Shown here piece after piece: positions 1 through 8,778 of a stretch of DNA of 64,000 nucleotides (positions are counted from its first letter, which is position 1; each line of letters opens with the position of its first letter). The DNA is taken from NCBI GenBank assembly GCA_950022655.1, contig OX465580.1, forward strand, positions 42,406,028 through 42,470,027. Reading direction: 5' to 3'. The DNA comes from Alentia gelatinosa. Lineage: Eukaryota > Annelida > Polychaeta > Phyllodocida > Polynoidae. The notes beneath the pieces were generated by a model. That model did not search any database and had not been told where the DNA came from. It was given only the letters and a program-made list of their open reading frames with translations. A program made the translations under genes and the position numbers.

Positions 1-713
1 GCATGTTCAGTGCTGAAGATGCTACTTTGGGCGTGTAGTGCACCTCTACGATTCCCATAAGAGATGTGTGCAGTAAGGCCTACACGGTTTCCATCATAAA
101 TGACAGTAGGAACTGCTTGCATCCATGGTGGTGACTAGTCAGCTTTCTCTTCCTTGACCTTGTGTGTTGGTATACATGCTTCTCGAATGAGGGTTCTGAG
201 CTGCCGAGAAGGGTTTTGTCATATTCCTCTTTCTGTTATAGACACTGTGATCATTTCTGAAGACTATGTCAAATACTGGATTTCTTTTGTTAGCCTTCAT
301 TTTGACGGCATACTGAAGACAGCTTCTCAAGTCACAGATCAAGCTGAAGAATTTCAGCATCTACATGATGGCTTACAGCTTGTGAGAATCGGAATGCACC
401 AGGGCACAATCACAATCCCTGGTTTTGGACAGGTCTAAGTCAGACTTGATAGGATCCATAGTATACAAAGACCCCATTGAAAATGTATGGGGACTCAGTA
501 AACCATGAACCATTATATAAAACCTGTCAGATACCATAACTGTAATAGAGATTTAAATCTGTGGAATATGGCGATTGGCCTCAAAGCCATGGTATACGGG
601 AAAATAGTCCCTTTGCGCCACACCGAGTAAAGTAATAGTCCTTATTGTTATATTCTTTATGGTCATTCCTGGGTATAATTTTTTTTTTTAAATGTAAATA
701 AATGCAACAAACG
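1..713. other. No recognised gene
   Basis: The stretch holds an open frame on + at 154-438 and an antisense frame over the same bases. Neither resembles a family I know, and neither has clear splice sites around it. The rest is AT-rich. It could be a decayed mobile element or part of an intron of a gene to the left. Confidence 0.3.
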
Positions 714-836
714 ATTGTTTTGTTAACAGGCGGCTCTATAAACCACTCGAGGTTGATGTCGTAATACACTCGCAAGCACTTGTGTATTACTTTGCCTTAA
801 CCTCTTGTGGTTTACGGCCGCCTGTCCACAAAACCA
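714..836. repeat. Imperfect foldback, about 54-bp arms
   Basis: The left arm (ending near 769 with GTAATACAC) pairs with a right arm starting near 782 (GTGTATTAC). Both arms carry AACAGGCGGC / GCCGCCTGT and AAACCAC / GTGGTTT blocks with scattered mismatches, so they can form a near-complete hairpin with a loop of about 12 bases. This looks like a small foldback MITE; no target duplication was identified. Confidence 0.55.
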
Positions 837-868
837 TTGATTATTGTCTATTTAATACATATAGGACT

Positions 869-907
869 GGATGTAGGTCTTGTGCAGGATAAGAAAGACC
901 TACATCC
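869..907. repeat. Short perfect inverted repeat
   Basis: GGATGTAGGTCTT at 869-881 is mirrored by AAGACCTACATCC at 895-907, giving a 13-bp stem with a 13-base loop. Function unknown. Confidence 0.5.
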
Positions 908-1349
908 AATCTTCTGGGATATGATAGATTGACTGCATACTGAATGTAAGATATCCACCCTAGCTTTAAGGCGGAAGGAACAGTTGGTATTCATGTATAA
1001 GTTGAAATGAATAAACATTAAATTGGAAAAAAGGATAACGTTGGAGCAAACAGAACTTGGTTTTTCTTTCCTTTCAGTTTTCAATTCATGAAGGATTCAG
1101 GCGAAAAAATACTGGTTTCATAATAAAATAGTTTCATTTAAAAAAAAAAAAAGGTTCAGACCTGAAAATAAAGGCTTTTGAAAGCTTAAAATTGGAAATA
1201 AAGGTTTTAAAGGCTCAATTCCTTTGATCATGGTTTTAAATGCTCATGTTCCACCCCTGCATTATGACTGCTGCCACGCCCACCATATGTTTCTGTAGCC
1301 TTGTGCAGGAGTAACCTTACTTGTACTAAATGGTATTTTACCCAGTTTA

Positions 1350-1548
1350 TGGATGCCTTGAGCCCAGGACGATTTGAGGCCTGGATGCCCTGTGCCTTTC
1401 TGTGGATGCCTTGAGCCTACCTTATGGACGCCTTGAGCCTACCCCGGTTTGGTGGCCTTGAGCCTCTAGGTGTAAAAACTTTGAACAGTCCACTTTTTTG
1501 CGCTGACAGTAGGCTCAAACAGTAAAAGGCTAAAGGCGTCCAATTTTC
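1350..1548 (-). mobile_element. 'GCCTTGAGCC' family element, inverted copy
   Basis: Four spaced copies of GGATGCCTTGAGCC or GGACGCCTTGAGCC lie in the first 110 bases. Read in reverse complement, the whole stretch matches the copies at 4039-4371 and 4581-5614: the spacing of the motifs, the ACGATTTGAGGCCTGG block and the far end (TAGCCTTTTACTGTTTGAGCC) all correspond. This copy is shorter (about 200 bp against 333 bp), consistent with an internal deletion. Non-autonomous DNA element; superfamily unknown. Confidence 0.6.
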
Positions 1549-2001
1549 CGATCCGGCCTGGAAGTAGGTGGTACTATGACCCCCCCTGGGCGGCCATTTT
1601 GGAGAAGCCACTATGCAATGCTAAGCCTATGGGCCTGTTTGAACGTCCATTTATGATACTAATTAATGTGTGAGGATGTTTTATATACTTCTGAAGCATT
1701 TTCTTGGTCAAAATTAGACTTCCCTATCAATTTCAGACCAAATGATTATGTGGTAACTGCAGTTTAGACTTTAAATGTGACGTCAACAAATCATCGAAAC
1801 AAACAATTTTCTTTGAGTTGGCACGTCTAAATTATGTCTGAATAATGTAATTAATCCTATTTCAACTATTACATGTAAATAATGCAATGGAAAAGGTCAA
1901 TTATAGTTTTTCACCATTTCAAACTCTGACAGCGCTTTGTATTCACCAGCAAGATGGCAGATCGATCCGTTGTCAGGCAAATTTGCATAATTTGGAGGGT
2001 A

Positions 2002-3079
2002 CAGTAAAACCCCTCTTAAGGGGACACCCTCCGTTCCGGGCCAAGTGACCCCTTAAGCGGGGTGTCCCCTTAAGCGGGGTGTCCCCTTAAGCAGGGTTTT
2101 CAGGATGCCAGTGGTTATTCAATAGAGAATACCTACATAAATGAAGGAAATGATGGTTATTAGCTTAAAAGGTTTATTAATAAATAAGCAAATAAATATA
2201 AATTATACAATATAAATGAATATAAATGTACAGAAAATTAAAAATAAATAGATAAAAGAGGTTGAAGATGGATATGCTTTCCTTGTGAAATTTGCTCCTT
2301 AATATAACTGCTATATTACTTATATCAATTCCACCTCAATATCAGCCTCAATTCCCAACTCTACCCACAAAATCTTCATAGAAGCATATGTTTAGTAATG
2401 ATATCATTATCTATATCTATTCATGGTGTTTTTGGTGTATATATGTCAGGTTTAAACCCTGAATTGTTATGGGAAATATTTCCTTGTTTTTTCTGACCCC
2501 AACTGACATCCCTGTACCCTTTTACACCCCCGTTCAATGTCCCCCCCCCCCCCACTACCCCCAAAGTCAGCAGCCATATGACTGTGAGCCGCCATGAGCC
2601 GCCCGCGACAGCCCACTGAATACCGCACCTTCAAAGCCCCAACCCTCCCTGTGTCCCCCACAGCTAGCCTGTAAGCGGGCCTCTAACCCCCTACCTTCAA
2701 CGGGTGCGAAAGATGCTCATATTAATATCCACTCACTGTCGCCCGCCCAGAGCCGCTAGAGATGTGGTTATTACCTTGAAAAAACACACTCCGGCCGCCC
2801 GGGCCCGAACGGGAATGCTCAGTCTCTTGGTCTGGTTGTGACAACCGTCTGTCCCGTACAAAGGTACCATAAACTTGGAGTTTCAGTGTTTTTGATATGA
2901 TGTCCCTCCAAACTGTCCCCTTAAGCGGGGTTTTTAAGCATTTCTGTACCGAAAAACTGTCCCCTAAAGCGGGGTTAAAATAAACTCTTAATAGAGGGAA
3001 AAATTTCCGTTCCGAGCAAATTGTCCCCATAAGCGGGGTGCCCCCTTAAGCAGGGTGTCCTGGAAGAGGGGTTTCACTG
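2002..3079. mobile_element. Tigger/pogo-like MITE with TA target duplication
   Basis: The left end reads TA|CAGTAAAACCCCTCTTAAG and the right end, in reverse complement, TA|CAGTGAAACCCCTCTT. These are terminal inverted repeats starting CAGT(A/G)AAACC and flanked by TA, the pattern of the Tc1/mariner pogo-Tigger group. Both ends carry several copies of the near-palindrome CCCCTTAAGCGGGG (a 16-bp tandem at about 2041-2095; spaced copies at 2916-3056), likely subterminal transposase sites. No transposase frame lies inside. A fragment of an unrelated hAT-like repeat ends at 2514. Confidence 0.75.
2320..2514. mobile_element. hAT-like repeat fragment (right end)
   Basis: About 195 bases here closely match the right half of the element at 16215-16543: TTCCCAACTCTACC, GAAGCATA, TTTAGTAAT, GGGAAATATTTCCTTGTTTT and the terminal AACTGACATCCCTG. 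The left end of that family is missing here. It lies inside the Tigger-like element at 2002-3079, so it was inserted into it or was captured with it. Confidence 0.55.
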
Positions 3080-3081
3080 TA

Positions 3082-3592
3082 TATTGAACCAGAAGTCACG
3101 CTCTTCCGGTCAGATTTCATGGACTATTGGACGTACTAGTTTTACACTATAGAAGTTAGTTGGAAATATGTTTTATTTCTCCTATACTAGCGACTTCGTT
3201 GAGTCCGAGATAGCAGGGAAAATATAGAAAAATGAAATATTGGGCTGCCGACAGCGGGGTACGAACTCCTGACACTTGCATTCCCAGGCAAACACTCTGC
3301 TGACTGCTCCACAATGAGGGATGGTTAACCCTATCGCGCCGGGTACCCGCCGCAGGGCTACAGGCATGGAGCCGGGAACTAATGCCAATGTATGCCGCTA
3401 GAGGCCGGGTACATGGGCCTAATGTGAAAATTTGGTTTTGGGATCATGTGACATGACACGTGATATTTATTATTTTTCATTTCAATTAGAAAAATCAAAT
3501 ATGATGTTATATCTACATTCTCCGAAAGTTTCAAATTTATTAAGCCATTATTTTCCATTTTATTTTTTTTTAAAACCGTATATTTTGTAAAT
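3082..3592. other. No recognised gene
   Basis: Mixed-composition spacer between the Tigger-like element and the 34-bp tandem repeat. No family-level similarity was recognised on either strand. Confidence 0.3.
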
Positions 3593-3683
3593 GATGCCTC
3601 AAGGCATCACCCGGCCAGCACCGGTTGATGCCTTGAGGCACCACCCGGCCAGCTCTGGTTGATGCCTCAAGGCATCACCCCGC
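3593..3683. repeat. 34-bp tandem repeat, 2.7 copies
   Basis: The unit starts GATGCCTCAAGGCATCACCC and ends with a CCAGC..GGTT block. Units begin at 3593, 3627 and 3661, the last one incomplete. Each unit contains the palindrome TGCCTCAAGGCA or its variant TGCCTTGAGGCA. Confidence 0.65.
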
Positions 3684-4038
3684 TTGAAAGGGTTAAAAAG
3701 TGCCCAATACTTAGTCTGGTGGTGGATGGGGGGATTTAGCGGAGTTTTGAAAGGGCTACCAGCGAAAGTCGAAATCTAGGGAATTGAGCGCCAATGAATT
3801 TTTCACCCTCCAATCGTTGACTTCAACACTGCGCATGTGGGCGATAAAACAAGTTTTTCTCAGGGTAACCAATTTTCGCATCACACCAGATCGGAGAATT
3901 CCTTATTTACCCTTATTTTCGCTCACAGGTTGTATACCCACTTCTGTTTATCACACACAAAATAAGCATATGTTTTCATGTCACTATGGTTGTATTAAAC
4001 AAATTCTGTTATCCATGTTTTGAGTATGCATATACGGG

Positions 4039-4371
4039 AATTGGACGCCTTGAGCCTTTTACTGTTTGAGCCTCCTGTCAACGCGAAAACGTGGACCCCT
4101 TGAGCCTAACCCGTGGATGCCTTGAGCCTACCTCATTTTAGTTCCGATTAGCGGGTTAGGGTTAGAAAAGGGTTGGGTAAGGGTTAGGGTTGAGTATACA
4201 TGACTATAAACCAGTATAACTACACTTTTCAAAGCTTTTTTACATCTAGATCTAGATGCTCAATGAAACCAAAATGGGGTAGGCTCAAGGCGTCCACAGG
4301 GTAGGCTCAAGGCGTCCACAGAAAGGCTCAAGGCGTCCAGGGCTCGAATCGTCCCGGGCTCAAGGCGTCCA
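4039..4371 (+). mobile_element. 'GCCTTGAGCC' family element, most intact copy
   Basis: The left end (GAATTGGACGCCTTGAGCC) carries forward GCCTTGAGCC motifs. The right end carries four inverted motifs (GGCTCAAGGCGTCCA) spaced about 20-35 bp apart, plus a CGAATCGTCCCGGG block. Repeated short motifs pointing inward from both ends are typical of subterminal transposase-binding sites in non-autonomous DNA transposons. No coding capacity. Confidence 0.6.
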
Positions 4372-4580
4372 TGAACCATTCTTTCCTCTGCGAGGTACGA
4401 ATCAGGGTAACCAATTTTCGCATCACACCAGGTTGGAGAATTCCTTATTTACCCTTATTTTCGCTCACAGGTTGTATACCCACTTCTGTTTATCACACAC
4501 AAAATAAGCATATGTTTTCATGTCACTATGGTTGTATTAAACAAATTCTGTTATCCATGTTTTGAGTATGCATATACGGG

Positions 4581-5614
4581 AATTGGACGCCTTGAACCGT
4601 TTACTGTTTGAGCCTCCTGTCAGAGCGAAAACGTGGAGGTCTTGAGCCTACCTCATTTTAGTTCCGATTAGCGGGTTAGGGTTAGAAAAGGGTATCAGAC
4701 GATTCGCACTGGCAGCCCATTCGTACCCAACGTTTCGCATTGTAAACAAACCGATTCGCACTAGAAATCAAAACAATAACAAACCACGATGTATCGCACT
4801 ATTAAACGGAAAACGGTACATTATCATATGTTCCCTTTCGTGAATCACAATATAAACTGTCCGACTGCTGCTAACATGTAATTCATCTTTTCAAGTTGTC
4901 ACGAAATAGCAAAACGTGTACAAAACGACTGCAGGATAGGTTGCTCTAGCGGTGCAGTGTGCCGTTTTCGCAATGCGGCGAACAGCGTAACGTATATCGG
5001 CAAATTCTGGTATTTTCCCTTTCAAAAATCAAAATATAAACCTCTGCATTGTGTTCTGCATGCATTTAGCTAGCTAATGTTTTTTATTTGGAGTCTCTAT
5101 GTTAAGTATTTCCAAGGTTATGAGGTTAGAAGTACAGAGTGTCAAACCCAAGTTTGTTTGTTTACATTTTGCGTAAAGCATCGCTCCCATTCTAATCGCG
5201 AATTTGCAAGAACTGACAATAATTTTGGTAATTCCAAGTGACTAAGAGTGAATTAATCTGCTGGTGAAGGTCTGGCAAAGTGTTGTTCTATTTCATCATT
5301 ATCAAGGGTTAGTAAGACTTGGTTCGAATTTTGGTGCGAATCGGCTAGTGCGAATCATCCGAGTAGCAGTGCGAATCGGTTTTCAGTGCGAATCGTCGTA
5401 CATTCTTAGAAAAGGGTTGGGTAAGGGTTCGGGTTGAGTATACATGACTATAAACCAGTATAACCATGGCATAACTTGCCATAAGTACACTTTTCAAAGT
5501 TTTTTTACATCTAGATCTCGATGCTCAATGAAACCAAAATGGGGTAGGCTCAAGGCATCCACAGAAAGGCTCAAGGCGTCCAGGGCTCGAATCGTCCCGG
5601 GCTCAAGGCGTCCA
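4581..5614 (+). mobile_element. 'GCCTTGAGCC' family element carrying an insertion
   Basis: Same ends and motif order as the copy at 4039-4371, as part of the tandem duplication. It is split at 4693/5406 by the element with CGATTCGCACT motifs, and one of the right-end motifs is lost. Confidence 0.6.
4694..5405. mobile_element. 0.7-kb MITE with CGATTCGCACT motifs
   Basis: The element splits an otherwise continuous repeat unit, so its edges can be read against the uninterrupted unit 1. The flanking 12 bases TTAGAAAAGGGT occur at 4682-4693 and 5406-5417, consistent with a target duplication. Near the left end is ACGATTCGCACTG and near the right end its inverse CAGTGCGAATCGT, a 13-bp inverted repeat set 5-9 bases in from the edges. 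Further CGATTCGCACT / AGTGCGAATC copies are repeated subterminally (for example near 4751, 5349 and 5371). No transposase is encoded. Superfamily is uncertain; a 12-bp duplication does not fit the common 2-, 3-, 4- or 8-bp classes. Confidence 0.65.
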
Positions 5615-5645
5615 TGAACCATTCTTTCCTCTGCGAGGTACGAGG

Positions 5646-6439
5646 ATAAAAAACCCACACATATTAAACAAAGACTAGACCTAGATCTACTAGTCTTAGA
5701 AGTTAGAGCCTTACTACTGCAGTGCGATATAGTTTTGAAAATTCGCACTTTAAACAGGATGTCGAATATCACATTTTCGCCGTGAAATACAATTATTTCT
5801 TCCTTTTACCAACATTCACTGTCTCTAGCAGTTCTTTATCTCATTTTAAGATGAGCATTTAAGATTATCAATGAAAGAAATGGATAGTGTTTAGCCACTG
5901 TTGGCTCCAGATGTACTGTGCAGCCGTCTAGATCGTCTAAATCGGGGTCGATTACTATTCTCTAAGGAAAGGCACTCGGAGAGAAAATTAGAAAGATTCC
6001 TTGCTGACGACTGTGAATCATCCATGCTTACCTCAATATCTCGAAAATGGTATATAATGAGAATTCGGGTATGTTTGTTGACAATTTTGAAACGTCCGCC
6101 GCTTTTAAATCTGACGCATGCGTAGATGACGCTTCCTCACTAAACTAGTTTCCGTCAGATGTTCTACCAGCTCTGAGGTACCTTGCCTGTGAAAATCAGT
6201 TTGAGATTTATCAGAAGTCCAGTATGTCTCTTTCAACTGGATCATTGAGTATCAATTACATACCATTGTTTTAATCGACATTTGTTGTTCTTATTCATAA
6301 GAAGAAGACTTCTGTTTTGTCAATCTTTACTGCAGATGTTTAGTTACGATGGGAAGCATCTCGTGTCTAGTTGTACGCAGAGAATCTGTTTGAAGAGCGG
6401 GTGCCAATTTAAACAACCAGCACAACCAGCGAACGCTAT
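5646..6439. other. No recognised gene
   Basis: Spacer upstream of the TAB2/3-like gene. It includes GACGCATGCGTA near 6112, which resembles an NRF1-type palindrome. No protein-coding similarity was recognised. Confidence 0.3.
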
Positions 6440-6514
6440 CCAATCACAGAGCGAATTTAGCGTTTGTGCCTGATTCGCCATGTTTGTTCGTGGTCGTCGG
6501 TCGGATCCAAAAAG
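6440..6514 (+). promoter_or_regulatory. Candidate promoter and non-coding first exon of TAB2/3-like gene
   Basis: A CCAATCA box at 6440-6446 precedes a CG-richer stretch containing CATGTTTGTTCGTGGTCGTC, which ends at a good splice donor (AAAAAG|GTAACA, donor at 6515). The first coding exon at 8648 opens with a splice acceptor and a 5'UTR, so an upstream non-coding exon must exist, and this is the best candidate seen. The assignment is inference; transcript data would decide. Confidence 0.3.
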
Positions 6515-8647
6515 GTAACATTACTTTGGGATCATCTCTAATAAGGAATTTAGACAGATATATAACAGAGTTTTGCGAACTAAAGGGAAAGGTCAGTAAT
6601 CTGTCTTAGTATACATTGTGCATTGAAATTAAGTTATAAGCCTGACGTCCTTGTTAATGATAAGATGAAGTTTGACATCTCGAAAACAACTTTCCTAGAC
6701 TTAGCTTTTCGTCGTCTGTCTGAGATGCAAAAGCACAGCCGTCACCTAAACATCCGTCCAACTATCCACGCCCCAAATACCCAAGAGACGTAGGGATCTA
6801 TGCTGAATCCACTGATGCGCAAAGAGAAGCTTGAAAATACAGCATTAGGTTTAGATCCTACATTTCTCTGATGGATACTTTAGAGTTGTGTGAGTTTCCC
6901 TGAGACATCCCTTCGTTCGAGTTCTTACGTGCTTCAACTTTCAAGCCCAATGCAGCTTGCAAATTTTATTTTGAGCTGACATTATCTATGCAAAGTTTCA
7001 TTTATGTGGGGTGTATGCTTACACATGGTTGAAATAAACGATTAAATCTTCATAAACTGCCAGTGTCACTTGAACTTGAAGCCACACTGCACCGCATCGA
7101 GAGAATGTAAAGCCAAGGCAAAAGCTATATTCTGTTAGATCGTCTTTTTTTCAAATCGATTTTAGCATGTGGACATTCTAATGACATATTTACAGAACAG
7201 GATATTTCCATACTTACCATATTTGTATCTTTTTAGATTTGATGACCGAAAATGTTAAGTTGATCAAATATCTTATCTGGTTTCTTTCATGCGCTGGTTA
7301 CTACACTTGTCTACAGCTGATTCTGCGGTTAGACGATATTCATAATTGTTTGGTTTTTTTCAATTTTTATTGCTTTCAACTTGTACAAATCGCACTTCCG
7401 GTCTATAATATAGTGGACTCTACTAGAAAGCTGCTCATATATACAATCTGCATCTGGGTTTTGTTTTTATCTGATCCACTTCGCATTAAAATAATTGTCG
7501 CGGTTTACCACCTTCCCAAGTTGTTAACAATTTAGAACCCTGTTAGGCGCAGGTAACTTGTTTGCATACCACATCTTTTACACCATATCTGTTTTTTAAA
7601 TGAATATCAATAAAATGAACAAATGGAAGTTACCAACCATATACTATGGATTACACTGCAGGATATACAATATATATAAAGAAGAATATTCCTGTACATT
7701 ATTATTTTGTCCTCATTCAATTGTTAACACTATTTTAGTACTCCTCACAACGATAAAGTAATGCTTATACGAACCTGCCTTACATGAAATGATGTGTATG
7801 ATGATGATCCATATCCTGCCTGTTTCGAGAGGCAACATCAGAACAGTTGCACTACTGTTCTTCTGGATTTGCGCAGCCGTCATTTAGTGCTAATAATTTC
7901 TTCTCGAAATGCTTCTTTGAGTTCAAGTTTCTAATACTTTCAGGTATGATATTTCATAGTATTTTCCGTCTATAAGATGGTGAACGCTTTACATATTCTG
8001 TTTTGGGGGATGGTAGATCAGATATCGATATGCACACCATTGTTCCTACCCTTCTCAGGTAAGTTAACAACAGCTCGTCCCTTCTTTTATCAAGTTTGAT
8101 CATTCTTGTTCGAGAATGAAGTTCGCTTTCTGACAGGACTCCTTAAACTTGATAAAAGAAGGGACATGTTGATTTACCTGAGAAGGTTTAATATTCCATG
8201 GCAATATAAAGTACCTCTTTGCTGCAGTTTAATGGTTAAACTTAAAAACTGGATTGAAACCACCATTTAAACAGGGTTTACAGACTTACACTTTTCAATT
8301 GATTATAACATATCGTGTGTTGCAAGGCCATGTCCTCAACTTTTTCATGATTAAAGCATATAAAGCAACCATTCTTAAGCAAATATTCCAGAACGCTCAT
8401 ATGTCACTTTAGAAGATATCCATAAATTCACCTTGTCTGGGTCGCTGAGCCCCAGTAGTAACTGGCTAAACTTTCAGCTAATAGGTTGAGAATGTAGACA
8501 TCTCAGCGGGTTCTCTTTTCACACTGAAAATTGCCAAGCTTTAACCCAAGTATAAGAACATTCCTCAAACAATTCTTGATAGATCGTCCACGATTGTGTC
8601 CTTGCAAACTAAATAAGCTTCCATGTGCTCTTTATTTCGAATTCCAG
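6515..8647. other. Probable 5'UTR intron of the TAB2/3-like gene
   Basis: Apart from the inverted repeat at 8049-8187, no gene or named element was recognised. Open frames here are short and show no family features. Confidence 0.3.
8049..8187. repeat. Long inverted repeat, about 45-bp arms
   Basis: The left arm (CCTTCTCAGGTAAGTTAAC ... TTATCAAGTTT, 8049-8096) is mirrored by the right arm (AAACTTGATAA ... TTTACCTGAGAAGG, 8146-8187), with about 50 bases between. Looks like a foldback element inside the presumed first intron. Confidence 0.6.
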
Positions 8648-8778
8648 TTAGGTGAATGGTGTGGATACAGGATGACATCATGGCCGAGGAACAGCCTCAC
8701 CAGTCACAGCTTTTCATGGAGCTCAAAAAACGGTTTCCAGAAGTGCCCGACAACGTGGTCTCCTTCCTCATGCACGGT
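8648..8778 (+). CDS. TAB2: TAB2/3 exon: 5'UTR plus first half of CUE domain
   Basis: The acceptor is TTCGAATTCCAG at 8636-8647, and coding starts at 8680. It encodes 33 residues including [20 protein letters not shown], the conserved first helices of the TAB2 CUE domain. It ends in phase 0 at a consensus donor GTAAGT (8779). Confidence 0.9.

Larger units (their letters stand above)
3861..5645. repeat. 542-bp tandem duplication, second unit interrupted
   Basis: Unit 1 (3861-4402) starts CAGGGTAACCAATTTTCGCA and ends TTTCCTCTGCGAGGTACGAA. Unit 2 begins at 4403 with the same start and ends near 5642 with the same end. Unit 2 differs mainly by a 0.7-kb insertion at 4694-5405. Both units contain GGGTTAG-like stretches and end with a 'GCCTTGAGCC' family element. 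Confidence 0.75.

Noticed and set aside
154..438. 94-codon open frame on + and overlapping antisense frame
   Set aside because: No family similarity, no splice context, and both strands open over the same bases.
4153..4195. GGGTTAGGGTTAG stretches resembling telomere repeats
   Set aside because: Short, degenerate and part of a tandemly duplicated transposon-bearing unit; no long telomeric array.
7239..7535. 98-codon hydrophobic open frame
   Set aside because: AT-rich intronic sequence with no domain, no start context and no neighbouring exon.
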